From Lachnospiraceae bacterium (GTDB lineage: Bacteria; Bacillota; Clostridia; Lachnospirales; Lachnospiraceae), in the NCBI GenBank assembly GCA_011959285.1, contig BLLW01000015.1, forward strand, positions 1-63,063: a stretch of 63,063 bases of DNA, written 5' to 3'. The position numbers and the translations under genes were made by a program. Below the pieces are notes generated by a model. That model was not told the origin of the DNA, searched no databases, and saw only the letters and a program-made list of their open reading frames with translations. The first letter of the stretch is position 1. Each line of letters opens with the position of its first letter. Below, one piece after another: positions 38,115-46,589 of this stretch.

Positions 38115-38430
38115 CAGAACAAAAATCTGTTCCTGTGGAAACAAAGCAGCCGGAAACGGAAAACCGCCGCAGCCAAAGCCTTCCGCACTTGCGAGTAAAT
38201 ATCCCCGCCTAAAAGAGATTGACAACAGGCTTAAGGAGCAGAACAAAGCAATTTATGAGCGAGAGAAAAAGAGGCTTTCTGCTATCGTGAAGGAATATAA
38301 ATTTGATTCCGTTCAGGCATTTTATAAGGAATTGAATGCGGCAGAGAAAGAGAATCGTGATTATAAGGCGGCACGTACAGAGTGGGAGAAAGTCTATGGA
38401 AACAAAACGGCGGATTCCATTGTAGGCTTA
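38115..38430 (+). pseudogene. Relaxase/mobilization-protein C-terminal remnant (first copy)
   Basis: Two frames together give a charged, coiled-coil tail: 'AEQKSVPVETKQPETENRRSQ', then after a shift 'SALASKYPRLKEIDNRLKEQ' and 'IVKEYKFDSVQAFYKELNAAEKEN'. This is the same type of tail seen complete at 43685-44413, lacking its middle part and the N-terminal relaxase domain. It marks an old mobilizable-element remnant. Confidence 0.65.
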
Positions 38431-38483
38431 TGTCCATTGATTTTTCATTTAAGCAAAGTTTTATCAATTTCCAGCCGGACAGA

Positions 38484-38512
38484 TTGACAAATTATTCTCC
38501 CAGTGCTAATAT
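38484..38512 (+). promoter_or_regulatory. Promoter of the second TetR gene
   Basis: TTGACA (38484-38489) and TAATAT (38507-38512) are 17 bases apart. A short partly symmetric GACAGTCAGTC follows at about 38519-38529 and may be the operator. Confidence 0.55.
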
Positions 38513-38555
38513 TAAACCGACAGTCAGTCTACAAAAATAGGAGGGTGCAGATTCA

Positions 38556-39194
38556 ATGCGTGTGGTAAAAGAAGCGGAAGAGCGTAAAAATGAAATATTG
38601 GACGTGGCAGAGAGACTGTTTGGAACAAAAGGCTTTGACGGCACCAGCACCAGTGACATTCTGAATGAAATCGGCATTGCGAGGGGGACGCTTTATTACC
38701 ATTTCAAATCCAAAGAAGAAATTCTGGACGCAATGATCAGCCGCATGATGAGCAGGCTGGTTGAAAAAGCGGAAGCGATTGCGGCACAGAAAAATGTACC
38801 TGTGCTGGAGCGTCTTACTATGATGATGCTTGCATTAAATGTGAGCGATGGTAATTTTGGACAGGAACTCCTAAAACAGATACATAAGCCGCAGAATGCC
38901 CTTATGCACCAGAAAATGGAGAAGTTCCTGCTCTCTGGTATCAATCCTATTATTACGGATTTAATAAGAGAGGGAATGGAGCAGGGGATATGTCAGACGA
39001 ATTATCCCGAAGAAGCTGCGGAAATGACTTTTTTATATGCAAATACAGTGTTTGATGACCTTATGGAACACAGCGAAGAAGAAAAGCAAAGAAAAATAGC
39101 TGCATTTATTTACAATCTGGAACGACTGCTAAATATGGAACAAGGCAGCTTGAAATCGGCTGTCATTCCTATTTTTCAAAACTGCAATAAGTAA
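38556..39194 (+). CDS. TetR/AcrR-family regulator
   Basis: 212 residues. The HTH (residues 8-55, 'EILDVAERLFGTKGFDGTSTSDILNEIGIARGTLYYHFKSKEEILDAM') is canonical; the C-terminal helical domain is divergent. AGGAGGG precedes ATG 38556. In related genomes such regulators precede ABC or other exporters; here the expected partner is missing and a small gene remnant follows, so this is an orphan regulator in a decaying region. Confidence 0.9.
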   Translation: MRVVKEAEERKNEILDVAERLFGTKGFDGTSTSDILNEIGIARGTLYYHFKSKEEILDAMISRMMSRLVEKAEAIAAQKNVPVLERLTMMMLALNVSDGNFGQELLKQIHKPQNALMHQKMEKFLLSGINPIITDLIREGMEQGICQTNYPEEAAEMTFLYANTVFDDLMEHSEEEKQRKIAAFIYNLERLLNMEQGSLKSAVIPIFQNCNK

Positions 39195-39202
39195 TACAGC
39201 AT

Positions 39203-39361
39203 AGTACCGATGATGCTGTTGGATATTGCAAAGATTTGATTATGAATAGGAATTGTCATATCTATCAACAGGGCAAAAATTGGTATTGCGAAATTGATAA
39301 TGTAAGGCTAACAGTCAATTCTTACACATATACATTTATTACTGCACACACCATGAAGTAA
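39203..39361 (+). pseudogene. DUF3781-like C-terminal remnant
   Basis: An open stretch without a start encodes 'STDDAVGYCKDLIMNRNCHI' followed by 'YQQGKNWYCEIDNVRLTVNS'. This resembles, from memory, the C-terminal half of DUF3781 proteins, which end in a beta-strand pair '..NIRITINSNTYRIITV'. The 5' part is absent. The rest of 39362-39660 has no supported gene. Confidence 0.45.
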
Positions 39362-39689
39362 TTTGTCATTGACGGATTGGATATCATGCATAATTAGGGG
39401 ACACAATTGTCCCTCAATTATTTAATCTAACATAGACAGGCAGACGGTCAATAAAAATATATTGATTAGAGAAAGTAAAAAGTTCTGTAAATAAGGAAAT
39501 GCCACGCAAAGTAGCGAAAAAAGGCGAAATGTAATTCCTGCTTGCTTGTAATGCAAAATGTGCTTTCCCATACTGAAGGCATCAAAACAAGGAGGCAAAA
39601 TCCTGCACAGCTTGCTGGGCATTGCTCCATGCAGTGGCAGTCGCATTTGGCTTCGCAAAACAAAAAGTTAAAAATATAGGAGGATTCAT

Positions 39690-40577
39690 ATGACATTTGC
39701 AGAAAAACTAAAATCTATCCGTAAGCAGGCAGGAATGTCACAGGAGCAGTTGGCGGAGAAGCTCGGCGTATCAAGACAGGCAGTTACCAAATGGGAAACG
39801 GATGCAGGCATTCCGGATATTGAAAACATTATGGCAATCTCTGCCCTGTTTGACATTTCCATTGATGAGCTGCTCTCGAATGAAAGAGGGGCAAAAAAGG
39901 CAGCGGACTATCTTTATGAGAGCGTTACAGAGTATGACATTGACGAGCCAAAACGCTACGATATGAAATTCGGCGGGGCAAAGCAATTCACACTGTCGGG
40001 ATATGAGGGCGAGAAAATCCGTGTCCGCCTCGTATCCAATACCATGCCCACGCTTCAGAATGATTTTAAGGTCAGGATTGACGACATCAAAAAACGGATT
40101 GATGTGGATGTAAGTCGTAAAAATGGGGTGACAGAAGCGACAGCAAAAGAAGCGGTCAGCATCTTTGTCCAGATACCGACGCCGTATATCGGGAAAATTG
40201 AATGTGCGGTCAATGCGGAAACGGTGGAAATCCGTTCTTTGGAGTGTGAGAGCATAGAACTTGATATAAAGACATCAGATGTTATCCTTGCGGACGTCAC
40301 CGGAACGGTAGAGATTAACTGTAACCTTGATATGGAAGTGGTCTGCCATTCCTTAAACGGGGAGGTGGCAATCAACCAAGTGTCTGCAACTTCAAAAATT
40401 CATGTTCCGAAGGACGCAGCGTTTACTGCCATTGCGAAGGGGATTGGCACAAGCATATCTTATGAGAAGGACGGAAAGCAGACCGAGCCTTTCAGTGTGC
40501 CGGAGGCGGAGAACATCATTGAACTGAATGGAATCAAGAGCGAGCTTGTTATCTGCACAGGTAGGGAGAGGGGCTGA
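39690..40577 (+). CDS. XRE-type HTH protein with DUF4097-like beta domain
   Basis: 295 residues. An N-terminal Cro/C1 HTH ('AEKLKSIRKQAGMSQEQLAEKLGVSRQAVTKWETDAGIPDIENIMAISALFDISIDELL') precedes about 200 residues of repeated short strands ('VEIRSLECESIELDIKTSDVILADVTGTVEINCNLDMEVVCHSLNGEVAI'). The latter resemble the beta-helix/adhesin-like DUF4097 fold. AGGAGG precedes ATG 39690. The following CPBP protease gene starts 4 bases after its stop, so they form an operon. It may link DNA binding to an unknown input through the beta domain. Confidence 0.87.
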   Translation: MTFAEKLKSIRKQAGMSQEQLAEKLGVSRQAVTKWETDAGIPDIENIMAISALFDISIDELLSNERGAKKAADYLYESVTEYDIDEPKRYDMKFGGAKQFTLSGYEGEKIRVRLVSNTMPTLQNDFKVRIDDIKKRIDVDVSRKNGVTEATAKEAVSIFVQIPTPYIGKIECAVNAETVEIRSLECESIELDIKTSDVILADVTGTVEINCNLDMEVVCHSLNGEVAINQVSATSKIHVPKDAAFTAIAKGIGTSISYEKDGKQTEPFSVPEAENIIELNGIKSELVICTGRERG

Positions 40578-40581
40578 CGGT

Positions 40582-41382
40582 ATGAAATCTAATTATTTGA
40601 AGAAATATATCATCAGTTCCTATATTCTGGTATGGGCGCTCATTATTTTTGTGGCAGGTACAGCAAGCCTTGTATTCCATGCGCCGCCCGTCATCATGTG
40701 GATTGTCCGCAACCTGATCGCATGGTCGCCAACGTATCTGCTTCTGATTGGCTGGAAACATTTCAGACCGGACGAAACGAGAATGAATTTCATAAAAAGG
40801 TGTTTTTCAGGCAAAATAAAACTTTTTCCGTTGTTATGTTCCTTTGCGCTTACGTTTGGAATCAGTGTTTTGGCGCTGTTCCTCTTTTCCGTCATCATGG
40901 GAACGCCGATGCTGTCTTATATCAATTTTGGAATAACGGCATTGCCACTCAGTATTTTCCTGTCCTTTACATCGGGACCGACAGGAGAAGAATTGGGATG
41001 GCGCGGCTTTATGCGGGAGGAATTTAACAAGAGATATGGTTTCTTAAAATCCTCTGTCTGTCAGGGTTTGGTATGGTGCTTCTGGCATACCTTGTTGTGG
41101 GCAGTGGATTCAGAATTTACCGACTGGAGGGCAGTCCCCTATGTCATTTCCAATATTGTTGTCATTACCTGCATGACCGTTTTGATGAACATTTTTTTGG
41201 AGTGGCATAATAATCTGATTTATTCGGTATTTCTGCACTTTGGATTTAATATCATTTATGTGTTTTTGGAGGCGGATATAGGGTTCTTTATAATCCTGAT
41301 AATCCTTTATCTGTTAATTACACCATTCGCTGTGCTTGCAAGGAACAGATTAGCGGGGAAACATAAAAAACAAAAAATTTAA
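40582..41382 (+). CDS. CPBP-family intramembrane metalloprotease
   Basis: About 266 residues with seven to eight membrane helices. The family motifs are intact: 'GPTGEELGWRGFM' (E-E-x-x-x-R), 'LVWCFWHTLLW' (F-x-x-x-H) and 'FLHFGFNII' (H-x-x-x-N). These Abi/CAAX-protease-like proteins cleave within the membrane or act in bacteriocin immunity. ATG 40582 has GGGAGAGGGG upstream. It follows an HTH/DUF4097 protein gene and precedes a broken response regulator gene, a partial bacteriocin-immunity-like context. Confidence 0.87.
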   Translation: MKSNYLKKYIISSYILVWALIIFVAGTASLVFHAPPVIMWIVRNLIAWSPTYLLLIGWKHFRPDETRMNFIKRCFSGKIKLFPLLCSFALTFGISVLALFLFSVIMGTPMLSYINFGITALPLSIFLSFTSGPTGEELGWRGFMREEFNKRYGFLKSSVCQGLVWCFWHTLLWAVDSEFTDWRAVPYVISNIVVITCMTVLMNIFLEWHNNLIYSVFLHFGFNIIYVFLEADIGFFIILIILYLLITPFAVLARNRLAGKHKKQKI

Positions 41383-41459
41383 TGTTCAGGTAATGTTCAG
41401 ATTGCATTCAGGTAATATTCGGGGTGTAAAATCGTAAAGACTGCTGTTTGAACATAAAT

Positions 41460-42029
41460 ATGGAAAGGAAGCGGGAGTATGGCAATATCCTGATTGCAGA
41501 TGATGACAAAGATATTATCAGAATGCTGCGGTTTTATCTTGAAAAAGAAGGATTTTAGATTTACGAAGCCTATGATGGGAATATGGCGTTTATGATTTTG
41601 CAGAATTATGGGATTGATGTTGCCCTTGTTGATATTATGATGCCGCATATGGACGGTTTTGACCTGATTCAGAAAGTGCGCCGGACAATGGATGTCCCCA
41701 TACTTGTCATTTCGGCAAAGGTTGATTTGTCTGACCGGATACGGGGTTTAGACCTTGGGGCGGATGATTATATCCTGAAACCGTTTGAACCGCTGGAAGT
41801 TGTTGCAAAAGTGAAAGCAAGGCTGCGCCGCCTGAATGCAGGACAGAACTGCATAACTGACGGAATGGTTTCATCAGGCGGTTTATTCTTAAACACCGGA
41901 GAGTGCTGTCTGATTAAGAACGGTGCAGACAGGTTTGATGATGCAGGCAGTATTACATTTGGCATCTTTTTGATAGCAATTTCTGTTGTTGTTCGCTACG
42001 GTGCGGAACGGGAGCAAGGGAGGAAATGA
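41460..42029 (+). pseudogene. OmpR-type response regulator, broken
   Basis: Receiver-domain sequence is clear ('ILIADDDKDIIRMLRFYLEKEGF', 'DVALVDIMMPHMDGFDLIQKVRR', 'LDLGADDYILKPFEPLEVVAKVKARLRRL'). However, a TAG at 41556-41558 interrupts it. The likely original start near 41478 (ATGGCAATATC) is one base short of an open MANIL-type frame. After about codon 160 the DNA-binding domain is replaced by an unrelated hydrophobic tail ('SITFGIFLIAISVVVRYGAE'), so the gene is both mutated and truncated. No kinase gene remains beside it. Confidence 0.85.
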
Positions 42030-42030
42030 A

Positions 42031-42351
42031 ATGAAAAATCAACAAGCTATGGAAAATAATAAAAAGGGTACTATTCTCACAATTATAGGTGTGGCAATAA
42101 TGATACTATTGACGGCAACAAAAGTTGTGCCGTCCTCAAATATTGCAAGTTATTCCGTGTTTGTTGGGATTGCGTTTTTCTTCATTGTGGAAGCGGTTTT
42201 CAAAACACCAAATGCCGAATCGGGGTTGCGTTTTAATACGATTGTGGAGGATATTAAAAAGTCGGGTGTAATCGCATGGGCATTGGTGCCATGCTTTAGT
42301 GGCATTGTAACGATTGTTGTGGGAAAATCGGAATTTGTGGAGGTGTATTAG
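42031..42351 (+). pseudogene. Truncated CPBP-type membrane protein
   Basis: 106 codons encode an N-terminal segment with three membrane helices ('GTILTIIGVAIMILLTATKVVPSSNIASYSVFVGIAFFFIVEAVFKTPNAESGLRFNTIVEDIKKSGVIAWALVP'). It resembles, from memory, the start of CPBP proteases, but stops before the catalytic E-E-x-x-x-R region. GGAGG precedes ATG 42031. Its stop TAG shares a base with the GTG start of the next gene. It may be a genuine short gene, but truncation is more likely. Confidence 0.55.
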
Positions 42352-42812
42352 TGGAGATTATAACTTTCAAATCTGATATGCAGCAATCGGTGGATGCTTT
42401 TTTTGAAAAATGTCTTACTGCCGTAGGCATACCATATTCGCCAATGGATAGACATGCTGATGTTGCTGATGTAGAACAATATTATATGCGAGATGGTTGC
42501 TTTTGGTGTCTATCTGATAATGGGGTTCTTATAGGAACAGTAGCAATACGAATAATTGATAATGAAAGTAAAGAGATTGAACTTAAACGTATGTTTGTGC
42601 TGCCTGAATATCAGGGCAGAGGCTATGGAAGATTACTTTTAGTACATGCTATAAATTATGCAAGAGAACAGAAGTATAAAAAAATTTATTTAGATACTAG
42701 AAAACAGTTTTCAGTAGCACAACACCTGTATCGAAGTAATGGATTTCAGAAAACTGAAAAGTATAACGACAATGAACATGCTGAATTATATTTTGAACTG
42801 GTTTTAAGCTAA
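42351..42812 (+). CDS. GNAT-family N-acetyltransferase
   Basis: 153 residues. 'GVLIGTVAIRIIDNESKEIELKRMFVLPEYQGRGYGRLLLVHAINYAREQKYKKIYLDTRKQFSVAQHLYRSNGFQKT' contains the complete acetyl-CoA core (Q-G-R-G-Y-G). The GTG start at 42351 overlaps the preceding stop by one base and uses the internal GTGGAGGTG site, so translation may be coupled. Substrate unknown. It lies just outside the presumed element end at 42849. Confidence 0.87.
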   Translation: MEIITFKSDMQQSVDAFFEKCLTAVGIPYSPMDRHADVADVEQYYMRDGCFWCLSDNGVLIGTVAIRIIDNESKEIELKRMFVLPEYQGRGYGRLLLVHAINYAREQKYKKIYLDTRKQFSVAQHLYRSNGFQKTEKYNDNEHAELYFELVLS

Positions 42813-42848
42813 ATATATAAATCGAAATTTGCAGTTGAATTTATAGAA

Positions 42849-42943
42849 CTTTCCCTTATTTTTCAAGGCTTTATAAGCCTCATACAGTGAATTGATATGT
42901 ATTTTCCCTTGTTTTTGCTCTTATGGGCAGTTTACAAGGGAAA
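42849..42943. repeat. Left end of a presumed integrative element: TTTCCCTT motifs
   Basis: TTTCCCTTATTTTT (42849-42862) recurs exactly at 49048-49061. TTTCCCTTGT (42903-42912) and its inverted copy ACAAGGGAAA (42934-42943) lie between this repeat and the integrase remnant. The pattern resembles core plus arm-type recombinase sites. Confidence 0.5.
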
Positions 42944-42960
42944 GTTTTTTCTAAATGTAT

Positions 42961-43671
42961 CTAATCGTTGCCTGCCACTTTATCTAAGAGCCTTGCGGAA
43001 GTCCGCTTTGCTTCCCTTGTGGCATGGGCATACACATTCATTGTGGTACTTACGTCAGAGTGTCCCAAGAGTTCCTGCACGTCCTTCGGTGCTGCACCGT
43101 TTGACAGCAGATTGCTTGTATAAGTATGGCGGAGCTGGTGGAAATGAAAACCCTCAAATCCGTCCAGTTTCTTTGCGAGTGTTCGGCAGACGATACTCAA
43201 TGTACTTGGCGTTTCAAGGCAACCATCCGGTCTTAAACATACAAATGAGATTTCGTTGTAATCCGCCGGAATATCCTGCGTGTTTTCCAAGCTGTAATAC
43301 TCATAGTAAACCCTGTTTTTATCCTGCACTTCCTTGTAGTAGTTGCGGTGGTACAGTTCCCCGTACTGCATCTGATTTTTAAGCTGTTCTTTCCTTGCCC
43401 TTTTCAGTATGGTGGTAAGTGTGTCCCCAAAATCTACCGTCCGCACTTTCTTACGTTTAGTCGGTCCGATAATCGTTTTGTGCTTTGCGCCGTCATAGCG
43501 GACGCTCCGCTTTACCGTAAGATACTGTTCCTCAAGGTTGATGTCCTGCCAAGTCAGCCCGCATACCTCGCCGATCCTAAGCCCTGCATAGTAGGCTATC
43601 TGTATCGGCAGAACCGCAGAGACATTTTTCTTTTCAAGATAAGCGATATTCGGCAGCCAGCCGGAACGTCT
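42961..43671 (-). pseudogene. Tyrosine integrase, catalytic C-terminal part only
   Basis: About 236 codons of a phage-type integrase. The catalytic Arg is in 'YYAGLRIGEVCGLTWQDI', H-x-x-R is in 'FHFHQLRHTYTSNLLSNG', the third His is in 'ELLGHSDVSTTMNVYAH' and the Tyr nucleophile is in that last motif. The N-terminal arm and core-binding domains are missing. At about 43672 the frame passes into DNA that, on the other strand, codes for a relaxase tail. Full-length members of the Tn916-like or related ICE family are about 380-400 residues. It lies at the left element end, reading toward it. Confidence 0.85.
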
Positions 43672-43684
43672 TGGAAGTATTATT

Positions 43685-44413
43685 ATGACCGCTGTTACGG
43701 CGTTGGCATTGCTGATTTCTAAAGTATTGGATAAGGCAAGGGAACTGTCAGCAAAGTTATTTGAGAAAGAAACGATACAGCCGGTTGCAGAGCCAAACGA
43801 GAGAAGAACGACACAAGTAATACCGCAGACTGATAAAATACCAATGCAGGAAAAAAACACTCATAAAGAACCGACTGCTAATCCATCATCACAGAAACAG
43901 GAGTTGCAGGCAAAAACACAGACAACAGAACAGGAAAAACCTAAAATTCCACCAAAGCCTGTTATGTCCGCTGAAGCCACCGCATATCCAAAGCTGCTGA
44001 AAATTTATAAGGAATTAAACCGCCAAAACGGAATTATCTTTGATGCGGAGAGGGAACGCAATGAGTTGGAACTGGAGCGTGACAGCCTGAAAGGATTTGC
44101 GAAATTGACAAAGAAGGGGGAACTGCAAAGCAGGATTGACTGTAAAAATGAGGAAATAGACCTTCTCAAAATTGGTTTGTCGGGGATAGTCAAGCGATAT
44201 GGATTCCAGACGGTGCATGATTTCTACAAAGTCTTTTCTGTCTCTAAAACTGCTAATGCCGAATATCGGGACAAGGTGGATAAATGGGAAGAACAATACG
44301 GGGAAAAAGTACAAAAGAAGGAAGAAAGCATACACAGACGGTTGCAGAATTATCAAAGGGAAATTTCAAACCAATATATGAAGCGAACTATCAAAAACAG
44401 AGAGGCGAGATAA
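43685..44413 (+). pseudogene. Relaxase/mobilization-protein C-terminal tail (second copy)
   Basis: 242 codons of highly charged helical sequence ('VLDKARELSAKLFEKETIQPV', 'YPKLLKIYKELNRQNGIIF', 'ERNELELERDSLKGFAKL', 'GIVKRYGFQTVHDFYKVF') match the tails of MobA-like relaxases of Firmicute conjugative elements. The relaxase domain with its His triad is absent. The first codons abut the integrase remnant on the opposite strand, so a deletion has joined two element parts. A related, shorter tail lies at 38115-38430. Confidence 0.72.
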
Positions 44414-44519
44414 TTATTCTCCCCTCTCTGGTAAAATTGTAGGGCAAATTTTTATGCTATTGCATTTTCGTGAACGAAACGGATTCCCTGATTTTAATGC
44501 TTGTTAAATTTCAATACAC

Positions 44520-44699
44520 CTATACTTCCTGTAATTGCATTTCTTGAATCTGTCTGTGTACTTCCATGCCTCGTTTATTATAATAATCCCGTCTTTCCTG
44601 CGGTGTCATGTCTTTTGTGATATTATAGTTATATTCCCTTATTTTGTGTATGTCCTCAATCGTAAAGTCCGGACTGATTATCAGTTTATCCATAGTCAT
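44520..44699 (-). CDS. Small antitoxin-like protein paired with the PIN protein
   Basis: 59 residues ('MTMDKLIISPDFTIEDIHKI', 'REYNYNITKDMTPQERRDYY', '...VHRQIQEMQLQEV'), charged and helical. ATG 44699 overlaps the PIN gene's stop in an ATGA arrangement (a second ATG is at 44693), so translation is coupled. Size, charge and position fit a VapB-like or other small antitoxin, but with the toxin gene first, the less common order. No known antitoxin domain is visible. Confidence 0.65.
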   Translation of the reverse strand: MTMDKLIISPDFTIEDIHKIREYNYNITKDMTPQERRDYYNKRGMEVHRQIQEMQLQEV

Positions 44700-45178
44700 A
44701 CCTCGCTTTCCAATAACATAGATGGATTGATAATTTCAACTGGTTTATAACCCCTTAGATTCGTGATAGCTCTTACTCCCCTGATGGTCTTAATATTAAC
44801 AATATGTTTAAAATTCCATGATATAATGCAGTCACAGCCATATATGACTGCGGCAGCGATATGCTGGCAGTCATCATAACTCTTTTTTGTCAAGATACCC
44901 ATATCAATAATCTGCTGAGCAACAGATGACATGGAATCCGTAATCTGGATAGGTGTATAATTTATTTGTTTCAAATATTGATACATCTGGCTTTTCTTTG
45001 GCTCTTTACAATCTGATATTTCCTCTAATGTGACAGTAGACAAATATACGTCATATTGTCCGGATTTAAACTTTTCCCACAATTTTCTCGTATCTGCCAT
45101 CTTTTCAGGAACATCTTCCTGCAGCAAATAGCTGATAACTGATGTGTCCAAGTAGACCTTAAGATTTTCCATAAGCAT
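44696..45178 (-). CDS. PIN-domain protein (VapC-like toxin candidate)
   Basis: 160 residues (or 158 from ATG 45172). The PIN fold is indicated by 'KVYLDTSVISYLLQED' at the N-terminus, 'VYLSTVTLEEISDC' with the second acidic site, 'KSYDDCQHIAAAVIYGCDCIISWNFKHIVN' with the third acid and the conserved W-N-F-K-H, and 'IRGVRAITNLRGYKPVEIINPSML'. PIN proteins are Mg-dependent ribonucleases. AAAGGAG precedes the start. It overlaps the small downstream gene by ATGA. A ribonuclease toxin role is inferred from this pairing. Confidence 0.85.
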   Translation of the reverse strand: MLMENLKVYLDTSVISYLLQEDVPEKMADTRKLWEKFKSGQYDVYLSTVTLEEISDCKEPKKSQMYQYLKQINYTPIQITDSMSSVAQQIIDMGILTKKSYDDCQHIAAAVIYGCDCIISWNFKHIVNIKTIRGVRAITNLRGYKPVEIINPSMLLESEV

Positions 45179-45416
45179 CTTACTCCTTTAACCTGTCTGT
45201 TTTTGGCTTTTATTAGACTTCCAGATTCGCCTTATAGTTTTATCGCCTTATATCATTGACATATGCTCCAATTCAAAAATAATGTATATTCATTTTCATA
45301 AATATTGTAACATTCATTTGCCGCTTTTGCAATCAGGTGAGTCCATTATTTCAGCATTATTGTTACAAATTTAAGCACACGTATTCACCACATTATTAAC
45401 GAAATTGTATGAGGCA

Positions 45417-46589
45417 TTATAAAGAGAGAATTTCCCCGTCCTTCAAATATAGTATCGGGCATTTTAATTCTAATTTTTTGAAAGCTTCCCCATTCTCTGT
45501 ATGGATGGGAACAATTCCTTTTTTGGGCAATACGGCATTGCAGATTATCTGTGTATCCGTCAATGTTGCATGACCGCTTGAATGTAAATACCGTATATTT
45601 CCTGTTTCTTCAAATGGCAGAACAAACTTGGAGAGTTCCGGCGAACGTCCATCTAAATATCCCTCCCACATGGAATAAATTAAAACTGCTTCCGGATACA
45701 TGGAAATAATTTTCAGGAAACTGTGGTTCGCCCGAACAGGCATGACAAATCCCCGTTCTCTTAATTTCAGGTTTTCTCCATAAACGAGAGCTTTATCAAA
45801 TTGATACCATCCTGAACCGGATTTTGCCGCAATTACATCTAAAAGGCTTTTCTGGTATTTATCGCATACGAAATACTTTCCTCTGGGGGTGGCATTATAA
45901 AAGGACGCTAAACGGTCAATATTCGTGGAAGCGCATAGCGCAAATACATATTTATGGGAACGTATTTCTTTGGAGATTTCCTTTTGTAATTCCAACTCTG
46001 ACATTGTTTGCAGGGTGTCTCTTGAAAGCTGGGTTCCCTCAATAATTAAAACGTCTATGCCCTGTGCATATTGGGACAATAATTTAGGCGTGGCTTTTCC
46101 ACGGAAACCATGCAGGCGAAAATCGCCCGTGTGCAGTATTCGTTTACCCTCCGCCTCAATTAGAAACATATAGGCATCGTAAGCAGAGTGGTCTGCAGGG
46201 ATTGGCGTAACTCTTATATCACCAACGGTTACCGGTTTTAAAGCAGTAAGTGGGCGAAGTCTGCCGGATATGCCTTTATAACTGTTTTGCACTCTTTCTG
46301 AAAAGGTTGTCAAAATATCAATAGCTGTCCCGCCCAAGAAGATTGGTATTGGTTCCATTATGCCAGAAATTAAGCCGATATGATCCCCATGATAATGAGT
46401 TAAAAACACGCCGTCAAAATCAGTCTTTCCGCAATTAAGACCGTCAATTTCAAGCGTGTCTATAGAGACATTTCCTTCTGCATCCGGCAATTCAGCCCCA
46501 AAATCAATCAAAATCCGTGTACTGTCCGTTCTTATTTCCGCAGCGCATCCACCGATTTGGCGCGTGCCGCGATGAATTATAATCTGCAT
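45417..46589 (-). CDS. RNase J-like beta-CASP MBL-fold hydrolase (fourth gene of the candidate system)
   Basis: 390 residues. The metallo-beta-lactamase core has 'VFLTHYHGDHIGLISG' (H-x-H-x-D-H), 'PADHSAYDAYMFLIEAEGKRILHTGDFRLHGFRG' and, after an inserted beta-CASP domain, 'IRYLHSSGHATLTDTQIICNAVLPKKGIVPIHTENGEAF'. The last block matches the H-x-S-G-H-A and P-x-H motifs of RNase J-type RNA/DNA exonucleases. It is shorter than RNase J (about 550) because the C-terminal dimer domain is missing. It overlaps the PD-(D/E)XK-like gene by 13 bases. A nuclease acting with the other three products is inferred. Confidence 0.85.
   Translation of the reverse strand: MQIIIHRGTRQIGGCAAEIRTDSTRILIDFGAELPDAEGNVSIDTLEIDGLNCGKTDFDGVFLTHYHGDHIGLISGIMEPIPIFLGGTAIDILTTFSERVQNSYKGISGRLRPLTALKPVTVGDIRVTPIPADHSAYDAYMFLIEAEGKRILHTGDFRLHGFRGKATPKLLSQYAQGIDVLIIEGTQLSRDTLQTMSELELQKEISKEIRSHKYVFALCASTNIDRLASFYNATPRGKYFVCDKYQKSLLDVIAAKSGSGWYQFDKALVYGENLKLRERGFVMPVRANHSFLKIISMYPEAVLIYSMWEGYLDGRSPELSKFVLPFEETGNIRYLHSSGHATLTDTQIICNAVLPKKGIVPIHTENGEAFKKLELKCPILYLKDGEILSL

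Noticed and set aside
39422-39696. Two overlapping minus-strand frames rich in Cys and Phe
   Set aside because: They lie opposite the start region of the HTH/DUF4097 gene, lack start signals and match nothing.
43671-43860. N-terminal 63 codons of the integrase frame
   Set aside because: They are antisense to the relaxase tail and do not resemble an integrase arm domain; the true fragment ends near 43671.
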